Shown: positions 33,771-45,689 of the stretch, one piece after another
Layout: each line of letters starts with the position of its first letter
Numbering within the stretch: the first letter of the stretch is position 1
Notes under the pieces: generated by a model
Databases searched by the model: none
Told to the model about the DNA's origin: nothing
What the model saw: the letters and a program-made list of their open reading frames with translations, nothing else
Source: Phialophora verrucosa
Taxonomy: Eukaryota > Ascomycota > Eurotiomycetes > Chaetothyriales > Herpotrichiellaceae
NCBI GenBank assembly: GCA_002099365.1
Contig: MSED01000009.1
Location: forward strand, 2,348,348-2,412,347
DNA length: 64,000 bases
Reading direction: 5' to 3'
Made by a program: the position numbers and the translations under genes

Positions 33771-35154
33771 CCTGTCGAGCGTATAGGTTCGATATAATAA
33801 CCCTGCAAGTACTATCTCGCTGTCCCAAGGTTGCGGGAGACGACCGCAAGACAATCATGGACAAGAGATCCAGGCGGATGCGGAAGGTGGGGAAGCAGCT
33901 TGGAACCCCACGATCGTGAATTGGAGACATTCTCAAGATCTTTGCCTGCTCCTCAAATGTTTCCGGAGCTGCGATCCGTAGGTTTGAGAAACTCGGAAAT
34001 CGTGGACCTCCTCGACCATTGTTGCCAGCGTTGGGAGACCTGTTGTTCCAGCCGCGTGCGAAGACAAAGTGTGACGAACGAAGCCAGCGCTCGGCGAGTT
34101 CGCTCCCTGACTCCTCCCATTTCGCGTTCGTAGAGGAGCCGCGGGAAGCACTTTCACCACATGATTCACTGTCTCAGCAAATGCTCATAGTGGTCTTGTG
34201 TGGTGCATCACACGGGGCGGAGCTGTACTCGTAGGTATGAAAGCCAGATTCATGCGCTCTTGGTGCTTGCTTTTGGCTCACCACATGCCTGCGCCACATC
34301 TGTCTGTACGTGAAGTTGAATTTGGAAACAACACTACTCGGACTCGCCTCAAAGCAAAGATATCGCGAAGGTCTAGAAAGGCGGAGCTTCGGAGCCAGAA
34401 TAACACACACGCTCCGCAAAAAAAGTTCGCATTCAGTCTGACGAAGTGGCCTCGAATCGCTAAATCTCTGGGCAGGAGCTTCTAGCAACAAAACAAGGCA
34501 GGATTTTTCCGCGGCGATGATTCCGAGGTTAACACTGGTAGGAGTTGCTGGGCTAGAGGTCAGATGATAGCGCGCGGAGTAGTGTATGAGGCAAGTCTAC
34601 GGAGCACTCTTTCGGTCGAGAGATTGTACGGGGAGCTAATCTGAAGATAAAAGACATGCAGCCGTCGCCGACTGTTAGGTTAGGGACGGAGACATGTTGG
34701 AGCGACTTTGTTTACTGATTTTCGCAATGGCCAAGACTCAACTGGTGAGGTGACCAATCAGGCCGCAACAACGGCTTTCGCTCGACTTGCCGAGTCGAGC
34801 CAGCTACCACAAAGAGCTTAGTGCCAGGCCTGGATCCTATTTCTGGACTCTGGCTGACACTTGCCTCCTGACTTTCAGCCTTCGTACCAGTTTCCAGCCG
34901 CAGGCATGGTTGTAATGCCCGACTTTTCGGTCTTTGGAGGCCAAAATTGTGCGAAGGCGTCAGGAGATGTCATTTATTTGAAATTGCTGGAAGGTGATGA
35001 TCCTCCCGGACTCCCCAAGAGTCGTGATTTATTAAAGGTGCGTTTGTTCGTCGACAGGAGTTTGCTGCCTCCAGTCTCCCAACATCGACTGTGTCTTATC
35101 TTGCTCGGATTGTTTTCATCATCTTCCACACTATCGTTACTGGAACTCTTCTCG
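33771..35154. promoter_or_regulatory. Divergent intergenic region between ADH and P450 genes
   Basis: 1.4 kb between two divergent start codons, so both promoters must lie here. The overlapping plus-strand frames near 33,707-34,485 lack domain content. The upstream open extension of the P450 frame (from about 34,861) is most likely leader. Confidence 0.5.
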
Positions 35155-36901
35155 ATGGCTACCGTTCATTATACCTCAGCTATACATTCATTTATCCATT
35201 CACATCTTCCTTCCAACCTGACTTCCGATGGTGTCTCTGCTAGCCCTGATGGAGCAAACATTTTCTTAGCATACAAGTGGACGTTACTATGTGTGGCTCT
35301 CTTGACGCCAGCAATCTACCGCATCCTGTATTTCTTTCTTGTCAAGGACCAGCCGCCGAAAGGGCTTCAGTTGGTTCCTGGTCCCGGCAGCACAATTCCT
35401 TACATCGGGCGAGTTGACATCGATGCCATTGCACCATGGAACTCGATGAAGAATTGGTCCGACAAGTTCAATGGCCTTTTCAGGCTGCAAGCCTGTGGGG
35501 AAATGCACATCTGGTTGGGTGACAACGACGTCGCGCAAGAGCTTTACTGCAAGAGAGCTGCAATCTACTCTTCTCGGCCGGAGGTAGCAGCAGTTCCTGG
35601 CAGTGATTCTCAGGGTCAATATCTCCCACTACTTGAGTACGGAGGTGAGTATGCTCGAACCTCGATGTATGACCCCGCTGACAAGTCTAGACCATTGGCG
35701 TATGCAACGAAAGTTTGCTCACACGGTATTGACCACATCCTATAACAACCAATACTACGGCGTGATCAACCTTGAAGCGAAGCGTTTCCTCTTCCAACTG
35801 CTGAAGGACCCTCTCGACCATTTCGCTCAAACCGACAGATTTTGCGGTCGAATCTCTGCTAGACTCAGCTATGGGTCCCCAAAGTCCGCAGCAGCTCATT
35901 GCAAGAACGCCGCGGAGTTTATTCCTCAGATCTCGCCGTCTGCGAGTGGACCCATCACAAACATCTTCCCTTTCCTCGGTGCCCTTCCGGAATGGATCAA
36001 CACGGCGAAGGTAGCCCCAAGACAACGAAGAGAGCGCGAGGAACGACTCTGGACTGGGCTTATGAGGCAAGTCCGAGAAGAGATGGCAAATGGAACAGCT
36101 GGCGTCTCATATGCTCGCTCATACTTTGAGAGAAGGGATGCCGCGGCGAGTGATGATGGACGCTCTTTCGGTTTCGATGATCACGAGGCAGCCTATGCAG
36201 TTGGCATGCTCTGCACTGTGGCCATCTTCACAATCGGAGGTCCGCTGTACTGTTTCTTCCTCGCCATGGTTCTTCATCCGGAATGGCAAGAGAAGTGCCG
36301 GGCGGAGATTGATGCAGTGGTTGGACCAGACCGTATCGTCGAGCTCAGCGACTCTCCGAGACTTCCCCTGCTTCGAGCGTGCATCAAAGAGTGCATTCGC
36401 TGGCGTCCACCAGTTCCTCTCGGTGTGCCTCGCCTTGTTCAGGAAGATGATACCTTCGAGGGTTTCTTCATTCCGAAAGGGGCTGTCGTCCATGCCATCG
36501 ACTTGGCTATGGCCCGAGATCCCACCAAATACCCCGATGCTGACACCTACAACCCGGGCCGCTGGATTGAGCCGGAGTATCCGACCTACAGAGAGCCTCT
36601 CAGCGTCTATCCTCGATTGGTAGGCCATCATGGTTTTGGACGTGGGCGTCGCATGTGTCCTGGCATTGAGATCACGGAGGCGGAGCTATTGGTTGCATGT
36701 GGCTCGCTGTTGTGGGCTTTCACCATGAAGCCTAACATTGGACAGGACGGACAGCCGCAATGGCCAGATTCGAAAGCATTCACCAGCAATGTTATAGGTG
36801 GGCCTTTACCTTTTAAATTCGATTTGAAGGTAAGAGACGGATCTCGGAAGGCGAAGATCGAAGAGCTGTACGAGCAAAGCCGGGTGGCATTAGAGGAATA
36901 A
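35155..36901 (+). CDS. Cytochrome P450 monooxygenase
   Basis: Two exons, 35155-35644 and 35691-36901; 566 aa, phase correct (…YG-DHWRMQRKF). The N-terminal anchor is the segment KWTLLCVALLTPAIYRILYFFLV, followed by a Pro-rich hinge. The heme-thiolate motif is FGRGRRMCPG (Cys is the iron ligand) and the ExxR motif is ECIRWR (K helix). C-helix WRMQRKF is typical. The I helix (VAIFTIGGPLYCFFLAM) lacks the usual (A/G)G-x-(D/E)T acid-Thr pair, which is seen in some fungal P450 clades that have GGP- or SSP-type I helices. This is an ER-membrane enzyme needing a CPR partner; substrate is unknown. It is in a region rich in accessory metabolic genes. Confidence 0.93.
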
Positions 36902-38193
36902 TAATATCTTGCTGGGTAGTCTAGTGGATAACGTGTGGCCCATTAGGGCCGTGATTGTCGTGCCTTGCCTGTACAGAAGTTGGAAACGATTCTTAAGCCT
37001 GTTTAGTTCGCTAGGCTTTCCATCCGCAGGTTCAACCTACCGGAATTTCTGCTGTGCGGGGATTTGTCCTTTTTTTCTTTCTTGTATCGCCTACAAAAGA
37101 TACACGTTCCTGGTCTAAACTGGCTCGGCGCCCACCTAATAACTACTGAGCTACATCGGGGCAGCAGGGTGTATGCACAGGGCCTGCACAGGCCGTGGTC
37201 GCAAAGATCGTACATTTCACTCCCCTGTCGCCTTCTTCTTCTCTGTTCTGGCTCCCTACCGCCGAATCTGGCGCACTGTCTGAGTTTGGGTGGGCTTGCA
37301 CCTAGTTGAATGCGAGGGTCGTTCCGGGGAAAGTAAGGATCCTTTTGGTCTTGGGAGGGACGGCAGGACGAACTCCCTCTAGGATGTTAGCACCCGTTGG
37401 AAGCATCCACTTGAAGGTTCCCAAGCCTCTCAATGGCTTCCGTTTCTAGCTATGGCTGAGTGCATTCAGCGCTTTCGTTGAGCAGCATTGTCTCATCTAG
37501 CCAACGTCGATAGCTTGCATATGTTTGTTTCCGGGCGGTGTCCAACTGAATTGGTAGACATTTATAGGATCAGTCAAAAAATTAGGTGGCGTCCTAGTCC
37601 TGTTGAGTCTGTGTCCATCTTTCTATCCAGCAGCAGGCTTTATAGCCGGGTCTGTTTCCATCTCTCAGATCTATGTACCTCTCCTACTCGCGTGGAATAC
37701 AGTCCAGCTAGCCTATTGAAGCTATTGACGACAGCTCGTGGTAGATGCTAGAGCCTCCTGTACAGGGAGAGCGATTGTTCACAGTATTCTTCGCGGAGTT
37801 GAAATTAGTTGACTCGAGGACTCCTCACAATCAAGCATCACCAACGCGAGAAGCTCTTCCTTGTGGTCCGTCTGACCTGCTATCAGTTGCTTTTACTCCT
37901 CGAGTTCTGACTTGCTGGCCTTGGGCATGGCCCAGGCGCCCCCGTTCTGATCCCACATGTTACGAGAGTAGGTGTTGTTAAACCATCTGTATTCTGTCTG
38001 GCTAGAAGGAAAAGAAGAGAAAAACCTCGAGAGCCAGAAAGGAAAGAAAGCAACAGCCCTCGAACGCTCATGCCGTGACAAGAGGGAACCATTTTCATTT
38101 CATATTCGACTATACACACGATCAGCGATGCTTCTTCCACGAGCCTCTACATATAGGTGTGTAATGCGAGGCGCTACCCTTCTCTGAATCCCT
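36902..38193. other. Intergenic, no supported gene
   Basis: Convergent region between the P450 gene and the second sugar transporter. Short plus-strand frames here (36,909-37,118, 37,064-37,309, 37,488-37,751) have no domain. A TAGTCTAGTGG/GGTTCAACC pair mimics tRNA boxes but does not fold as a tRNA. Confidence 0.5.
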
Positions 38194-39983
38194 TCACATC
38201 TTGCTTCCCATCACGATTGTCTCACCTGTATGATTGTCGATGATAGTATGAGTCGCCTCATCGAGTTGGAGCTCTCGCTGGTAAGTCGCCACTTCTTCGG
38301 CATCTCCAAAGATTGCAGCCACTTCTTCCAAAGGCAAACCATTAGTGTCTGGGAAGAAGAAGAACATAATGGAGGCGCCAAGTGCTCCCGGGATGATGAA
38401 GCACAGATAGAATCGCCAACCAATGTTGGCAAATGCGGTAGGCGTGGCCTGCAACCACATCAAGTTGACCAGTGCAACATTTGCAACTCCCAAACTTATA
38501 CCTTTCGCCCGAAGGTGTGACGGAAATATCTCGCCTAAAGCACGCACAAAGTCAGCATCAGTCTTACATATTCAAAATACTTCTCCACACATATGTGACG
38601 GGGCTAATGGGATTCTCACCGACGTAGGACCATTGAGTTCCATTGATACACATCTCGTAGAAGCCCAGGAAGATGAAAAACATAGCCACCGCTGCTCTAA
38701 GACCGGCTGTGTTTGTTGAATCCACAAATTCAGCAACCAATGCGGCCTCCACACTCAAAGTAGCTATGCATCCAAACAGGCCGAAACCCATATATTTTGG
38801 TCTTGGGAACCGATCGACCAGGAGCATAGCAATGACGTTTAAGCACACGCCGCAGGTAAGCCATATAGAAGGGTAAAGGAGTTGTTTGGTGACTCTGAAA
38901 CCCAGAGCCCGGTATACGCTAGGACCATAGTCTAGAGATCACAGATCCAATCAGTATACTCGTCGTACCACAAAAGGAAGTATTTGCCTCACTGTTGATG
39001 ACCAATGCTCCTGAGCACTGCGTGAAGAACGTCGTGCCGATGGTTAGGAGGGCACGCTTGCGATAGGAGGGCTTTCTGATCATATCACCCCAGGTATTGC
39101 CATATGTGACGTCCAATTCGATTTGTTTTCGGATCTGGTAGAACTCCTTCTTGGCCATGTCGTGGTTGTGGTCCCGTGGATCGGCATGAAGCTTCATCAG
39201 GACCGTCTCGGCCTCTGCATATCGGCCTTTCATGCACAGGTATCTTGGAGACTCCGGAAGCCAAGGCAGTGGAGCGGCAGCACAGAGACCCCAGAAGATC
39301 TGGATGGCAAATGGCGGCCGCCATGTGCTGCTGCCACCATCTGTCCACCAATAGAATCCAAACCCTGTCCAAGTCGATATCACACAGCCCAAAAGGAACA
39401 TGGAGCCGTTGACATCGACACATGCCCCTCGGATGTGGGCAGGAGCCAATTCGTTCATCAGCAAGGCCGCAGCTGCCAGACTCATCCAGCTCCCTGCGCC
39501 GGCAAAGAAGCGAAAGGTGATAAACATGCCGATGTGAACTGAGCCACACAAGAACGCCCCGGAGATGATAACTAGTAACGCTGGCTTCATTCTTAATTAG
39601 CAAGCATACGACACCAGGGCTTTCATTTTTACTAACAACTGCACATGCCCATTTCCGTCCCCATCGGTCGGCGACGTAGGGAAGGCACAGTGTTCCGATC
39701 ACGCCGCCGGCGCTGAAGATACCGTTCGTCGTGCCGATAAGATCTGTTCCATTACTGCGGGTAGTCAAATCAAAGTATTCCAGGAAGGAAGGTTGCCCTG
39801 CATCGCGGTCATCGGGTATTCGTCTATATGGCCAGGGACAACCAGCTTACCAAGGGTGATGCCGATTACATTGCCAGCATAACCGAAGTTAATGGAGGTC
39901 ATGCCAACGGCAAGAAGCACCAAAATGTTGTACCCATTTATTCTAGGGCTGTGAGACACGCCATCATGCTCTCGGGGTGACAT
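38194..39983 (-). CDS. MFS sugar transporter, 5 exons
   Basis: Exons 39983-39851, 39797-39637, 39584-38993, 38931-38620 and 38534-38194; 1,539 nt, 512 aa with all junctions in phase. The start at MSPREHDGV is my choice; the open frame extends further upstream. Sugar-porter landmarks: NFGYAGNVIGITLG in TM1, GTTNGIFSAGGVIG, ADRWGRKWA, AGAGSWMSLAAAALLMNELAP, WLPESPRYL, LVDRFPRPKYMG, EIFPSHLRAKG and a C-terminal acidic tail. Motif order and length match maltose/hexose-type fungal porters. It is the second sugar transporter within 10 kb but only distantly similar to the first (different intron positions and motifs), so not a recent tandem copy. Confidence 0.9.
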
Positions 39984-40703
39984 CTTTGCTTTGACCACAA
40001 ATCCACGAGAAGTGAGTGGGTGTTCGGATGGAGTAGATTTCTTTCTTTGTTCAGAGCAGGACTGCCGCCTATTGATATGGGTAGAATAGTCTCCAGATGC
40101 GTACATGTTGCTATACATGCCGGTACGAGCCTTGGGCTCGATTCCCACGGCTCAGAGCTCAAAGTGACAACGTCCTCGGTCGTGTATTGGAGCAATGGAG
40201 CCGTCAAGACCTCCGCGTGCCGCGAGAATACCTAGGTAATCCCATCGTATTACCAAATAACTGGAATGGACTTGTTTGCTGTGATGACTTATATTTGCCT
40301 CTTTTGGCAGTCCTCGGGCTTGACAAGTAATGCGGTCTCGGTTCTTCACTTGAACAGCCGTCGGACTTCCCCACGGGGAAGGCCCCGGACCTCCGCTTTT
40401 TGAATTCGCTCGCAATTGATTGGAGTGAGCCTCGGCTGGCCTAAATTGGCAACTTGCACTCCACAGGAGAAAGGCAAACCAAGTCCAGCAGCAATGTATC
40501 AGTTCGGTACGAAAATCTAGCTCGACTTCCCATGGCAGGTCGGCTTACCGAAACAGGTCATCAGCTGTACCCTCTGGATCACTCTCCATGCGAGTACTCG
40601 ATGCTTTCTGTTACCAGCTTGCTACAAGGTCTTAAAGTCGAGATGAAATTGGCTGCGTAATACTGCTTCTAGGATATTTCCATTATCGAACTTCGACGCG
40701 AAG
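39984..40703. promoter_or_regulatory. Divergent intergenic region between sugar transporter and dioxygenase genes
   Basis: 720 bases between divergent start codons, presumably both promoters and possibly the binding region for a shared regulator. A frame extending the transporter N-terminus to 40148 overlaps here. Confidence 0.45.
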
Positions 40704-42154
40704 ATGCATACAACGACTGAGCTAGCCCAAATTATCAACGTGAAGGAATCCAGAGCCGACATCAACCGCTACTCCTCCCCTGAGAAATTTGCAATACCCT
40801 CAAAAGATGAAGATTACAACAAGGCGGTCAGCCTCATCCAGGGCAAGCTGGACAATATGTCACCTGTCAAGGCTCTATTCATGGTAAATCTAGGGTTTAA
40901 CCAGCCAGAATTGATCATCGATGCCCGGAGTGACGGTCGGGCCAGCATGTCGAAGGCTTCTTCAAAGCTCAGCGTTGAAAAGGCATCATCCATGACCAAG
41001 ATCTATGTCCGACCATTCTCGATCGAGCGGTTCGTTGATGGAGTAATGGATGCGAGATACGCACAAACCTTTGGACATGTATTCATTGCCGGTTCCAACA
41101 GAGTCGGCATCAAGTTTATCGATGGATTGACACCCTTTACAAACATTCATCCCACGTTGGACAGGACGTGCTTAGACAAGCTACCAAAGCCGACAGAAGA
41201 CCTCCAAGAAGCGCACTTGAACCTGAAAGACTGGGGCTACTGCTTGATCAAAGACGCACTTACACCCAACGAACTGCACAAGTTGCAAGTGCGTCTTCGA
41301 GATCAGGCTCGAGCCGAAGCGGAAGCTGGTGTTGGCTATTTCGACGGAGGAGAAGGCAAGCCGAACCAGCGATTGTTTTGCCTACACAATAAAGGCCAAG
41401 AATTTATTGATCTTCTCGACTCAAACCGTGTGATTAAAGAGTTCGTACCCAAATTCCTCGGAGACGATGCTATTCTGTTCAGCTACACCGCCAATATCGC
41501 TCGACCAGGGAGTTCACCGATGTATCTACATACTGACCAACTCGCGGTCAGTCTTCATTGCCTCCATGTTGCCGCTGGCCACTTCTAATATTCTCCAGAT
41601 TCAACCACCAATCCGAAGTGTTGCATTCGGGCTTAATTTTATGTATTTTCTGACTGACGGTAAGCCGCGAGAGGTTAATATCATTACCTAGGTATTCTAC
41701 TAACAAACCAACCACAGTGACGGCGGAAAATGGAGGCACGCTCGTCATGCCAGGCTCTCACAAAGACGAATTTGCTCCGGACGATATTTACGACGGGTCT
41801 GATACTGTTGCCGCCGAAGGACCGGCAGGTACCTGTATGGTGTTTGAAAGCCGTATCTGGCACGCCACCGGACCCAACACGCTGCCTGGCAGTGAGAGAC
41901 CTGTCGTCATTGCCTTTTTCATGCGCCCATATATACGACCTCAGGAAAACTTCTTCCTCTCGCTTCACCCTGAGGCAGAGAAGAAGTTGACCGATCGCGT
42001 CAGAGGCTTTCTAGGCTTCAGAAGCTCTGGCAGTGTTGGTGGTGTCCAAGGCGTGACAAAGGATGGTGCCATGGTCAGCAAAGTCGAAAACCCTATTGGC
42101 ATCATGGGAGGTACCAGCGTCTCCCTTAAGGAATTGAAGGTTGCGAAAATGTGA
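40704..42154 (+). CDS. SCP2-like domain fused to a phytanoyl-CoA dioxygenase-like (PhyH) domain
   Basis: Exons 40704-41546, 41599-41659 and 41718-42154; 446 aa, in phase. The C-terminal half is an Fe(II)/2-oxoglutarate dioxygenase of the PhyH family: HTD (His276-x-Asp278) and distal His350 (WHATGPN) are the iron ligands, with Arg362 placed for 2-oxoglutarate; ENGGTLVMPGSHK is the typical approach to the second His. Exon 2 encodes one core beta-strand segment (SVAFGLNFMYFLTD). Residues ~50-150 resemble the SCP2 lipid-carrier fold: KALFMVNLGFNQPELIIDA, KIYVRPFSIERFVDGVMDA, GHVFIAGSNRVGIKFIDG. SCP2 domains bind lipids or acyl groups, so the pairing suggests a hydrophobic substrate delivered to the oxygenase. 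Both domain calls rest on pattern recognition; the PhyH one is firmer. Confidence 0.8.
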
Positions 42155-42721
42155 CTACATACCAAGAACGCTTTGGGATACACGATCTTGTCGTCTCGTT
42201 CCTCATGAGATCTGCAAGGAGCTTTGCGTCTTTTCATAACTAGTCAGTTCTGTCCTGATTTCCCAGGAGCAAATACAGAATAGACGAGTGTATTTGCGGT
42301 ATCTGCAGTGGTCTATCGCTCCAGCACAGGAAGAACTCCTGTGAAGAACGCGTAACATACCTAGAGGACTCTCTGACGGAAACTTGTTCTCCTCAGCCCA
42401 TCATAAACCCGCCTACTAGTTCAGGAGTGCAGTCCAGCTGGCTGTTAGCACAGAACGCTTCTCCCTCGGCAAACCAGAATCGGACTGCTTCCCTGGTCTC
42501 GATACAGTCATTGAAAGCTTAGTAACAATAGCTTCGTTCACCTGGTTGAAGCCCCTTAACCCCGCATTTCCCCGCTCTCTAGAGGCCAAGATGAAATAGT
42601 CTAAACGAGTCTTCTCGTACTGTATTCGAAGCAAGACACAGCGGATCCAACTGGAGTAAAGTTGCTCACCAGATTTCTACCGAAGACCTTTTGATCAGCA
42701 GTACCCGGGGCAGGCGAGACA
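42155..42721. promoter_or_regulatory. Intergenic, upstream of the Zn2Cys6 regulator
   Basis: Same-strand spacing between the dioxygenase and regulator genes. No gene seen; the minus-strand frames here are shadows. Confidence 0.45.
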
Positions 42722-44872
42722 ATGGAGCCCCAGGGCAACAACGAACGCCGGAATTCTGTCAATACCTCTCGCTTTCGCTTCGTGGGCAGATCTCGTCGGG
42801 CGGCGAAGAGCCGTTCGAATGTCGCCTGTCTGGAATGCCGTCGCCGCAAGGTTCGCTGCGACATCGTCAAGCAAAAGCCCGCCTATTGCACCAACTGCAG
42901 ACTAGATGGAGTCATATGTGAGGTGAAACAGCGTAAGAAAGACCGGTAATCTCTCATCACCAACCTTTTGTGAGGACAGGCTGACTTGAGTCCAGCAGGG
43001 ATACCAGAGAAGAGATGACCAGCTCTACACCAATGACATCTCCATTCGACCCTGTATCTCACACAGTCTTGCGGAATGCAAATATGGAAGTACAGGGCGG
43101 CGAAGTGCAGCGAAATAGCCCGGACCATGAAGCCACCGAGATTCTCACCGATGCCGATTCATTCACAATTCCACACTCGCCGCACCTAGATTTGAGTCGT
43201 CCCGAGATTATGACTCCTTCCTTCCTTACTCTAGTTCTTCCCCAATCTAGCAAGGACATCAGTCTTCCTGCCTTTGTGAAGCCCCTTTCTGCTTCCCTTC
43301 GATCAGAAGAATGGCAGTACCTCTCCGCAAAGTGCTGCTTTACGTTTCCGCCACTCGATTTCCAAAACATCATTATTGACCGTTTTCTGGAATATATATA
43401 TCCACTTCTCCCTGTGCTGATTATCGATGATTACGTCGCATCAATCAGGGGGAAGTCACCCCAAAGAGTGTCCTTGATTCTCTATCATGTTTTGATCGGC
43501 GCAGGGCTGGCGGCTGTGGAGGAGGACGTGATATCCAAGTACGGATACAGCTCGAAGGCGGCGGCGAGAGACGAGTTCTACTCAAAAGCTGAGGTAGGAG
43601 ACTTCTTAGAGTTCCCTGGTACTGGCTATCGTATTAACAATCACAACTCCAGGCTCTTCTTAGCGTGAGCGCTGAAGACGACCGCATAGTCTGTTGCCAA
43701 GCAGGGCTGCTCCTAGCTGGCTGGTCGAGCAATAATGACCCCAAGGATGGGTTCTACTGGTCCGGGCTTGCCGTCAATCAAGGCCTCTCCCTCTCGCTAC
43801 ACAAGAACGTTCCCAATCGCTGGACAACGAGCCAAGATTCTCAGTTTAAAAAACGTCTTTGGTGGACAATCGTTATGATAGAGGCAGATTGTTGCATCAG
43901 TACAGGCAGACTACCGCGGGTCACTGTTTCTGATACACCTGACTTTCAGATATACGACGTGGCGAATAAACCCAGCACGGAATACTACGATCTCCCCGCG
44001 CTTGAGAGAATCTGCAAAGATTTTCATTTGCGCCACTTACTCCAGACGGCATGTGTCGAGAAAGCCAAACTCTCTTTAATCATTCTCCGACTGATGTCAC
44101 ATTTGAACAACCTTGATCGTGAGAGAGCGAGTCCGAAATACCAGAATGCGCCAGTATGGTAATTGGACAGTCTACTACATGACTGGAAACATAATCTGCC
44201 AGCGGAATTGCGATGTCTAAATCGATTATCTGATGCGGCGAGTCACAGAGATGTTCAACTCACAATCTCCATGGTGACCCTCAACTACCACATGGCACTC
44301 ATTATGCTACACAAAGCTGAAATCCCCGTCAAGTCGTGGACCACAGCAACAAAAGAAAGTACAGAACCGTGCGTAGACAACCAAACATGTTGGTATCAGG
44401 CTCATGCACGAGCGATGAAGAGAGCAGCTGATGATATCACCGATATCTACACAGAATTGTCCAAAGGCGGACTCTAACGGTGATACCCGGCATGGGTATT
44501 CCCACCATTTGTGCCGCAGTCGGCGTACACTTACTGGACGCTCGCTCGACCTCTAAACCGGTCAGGGCACGGAGCCTCGAGAAACTTCAAATATGCCTGA
44601 CGGTTTTACGTGATGTTGGAAAGCTCAACCCGACGGCTAAGGAAGTTGTCAAGCTTGTGGAATCTTCCGTCTCGCGGGTACGACGCAGTTCCGGCGGACC
44701 GACAGAACTACCTACGCAGGACTCGGGTAGAGGGCCGGCTCCGTCTCATCCACTACTATATGAGGCTGGCCCTTTAAGTAAGAATCAGCTAGCGGGCGAG
44801 AATACTGTGACTGGTCCCGTATCGCACGAAGACTATTATAGTCCCTCTACGCTTATAGACCCGTTTTTATAG
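42722..44872 (+). pseudogene. Zn2Cys6 transcription factor, disabled
   Basis: Exons 42722-42945, 42999-43593 and 43653 onward; junctions in phase. The DNA-binding domain (residues ~36-68) is a canonical C-x2-C-x6-C-x9-C-x2-C-x6-C zinc cluster, followed by a basic linker (QRKKDR). The fungal-specific transcription-factor domain follows (IVCCQAGLLLAGW, GLAVNQGLSLSLHKN, KKRLWWTIVMIEAD, GRLPRVTVSDTP). An in-frame TAA at 44160-44162 interrupts ...NAPVW, after which the same frame continues clearly (LDSLLHDWKHNLPAELRC). A one-base slip near 44475 then moves the rest (TVIPGMGIPTICAAVGVHL) to another frame ending at 44872. The 442-residue truncated product keeps the zinc cluster, so a partial activity cannot be excluded. 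The stop lies ~700 bases from the RIP-saturated zone. Confidence 0.85.
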
Positions 44873-45689
44873 ATGGAGGGTCTCTTTAATTTCGACTTTA
44901 CCGATAGTCTTTAATTTAAATAAGATTATTCTAAGTATTACTACCCTACTTAATAGTACCTATTAATAGGAACTAAGACTTTTTTATATAATAAATACTA
45001 AGATATATTCTAGAACTTATTTTACTCGGTACTTATTATATAACCTTTAAGTTTTTTTAATAATATTATATATTAGAGTTTATTTTATAAGTATATAGTC
45101 TTAAAATATAAAATATCTTTTAGTATTATAAACTTAACCTCTTATAATTTAGGTATTTACTATAGATACTTATTTTAAATAAGTTTAGTATTATTTTAGT
45201 TAATAAGTTAAAATTTTAATTAAGATTTTACTATTTAACTAAGATTTTATTATTAGATCTATATATTAAGAATATCTTAGGACGTTAAAGAATATTCCGG
45301 CACTAAGGGTCTTATATTATATTAAGGTAAAGTTTAGGTTAAAGTAGCCTTATTAATAATATTTTTAAGATTTAAAATAATAAATATATTTTAAATACTA
45401 TTCTACTACTAATAGAGTTAATTATTTATCTAATACTATCTTTAATAGGGTGTAGTGTAGTTAAAACACCTTACTATTAGGGATTTATAGTTTTAATATA
45501 GTTAACCTATACTCTTAGTAATATTATACCTTTCCTCTTTCGATTTATTTTTATAGCGACTATACCCTATATTATTTATTATTTTTCCTCTTTTAATTTA
45601 TTTTCGTAAAATCTATACTCTATATTAATTATTACCTTTTTTCTTTTAATTTATCTTTATTAATTAACCTTATTAAATACTTATTTATT

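Noticed and set aside
36905..37045. tRNA-like A and B box sequences (TAGTCTAGTGG ... GGTTCAACC)
   Set aside because: The T-arm does not form a proper five-base stem with a seven-base loop, and no acceptor stem pairs across the distance.
40058..40148. Longer N-terminus for the second sugar transporter (start at 40148)
   Set aside because: The extra 55 residues are low-quality and unlike family N-termini; the Met at 39983 directly precedes the conserved region.
28307..44872. Complete biosynthetic gene cluster with a backbone synthase
   Set aside because: No PKS, NRPS, terpene cyclase, DMATS or similar enzyme is visible in the window.
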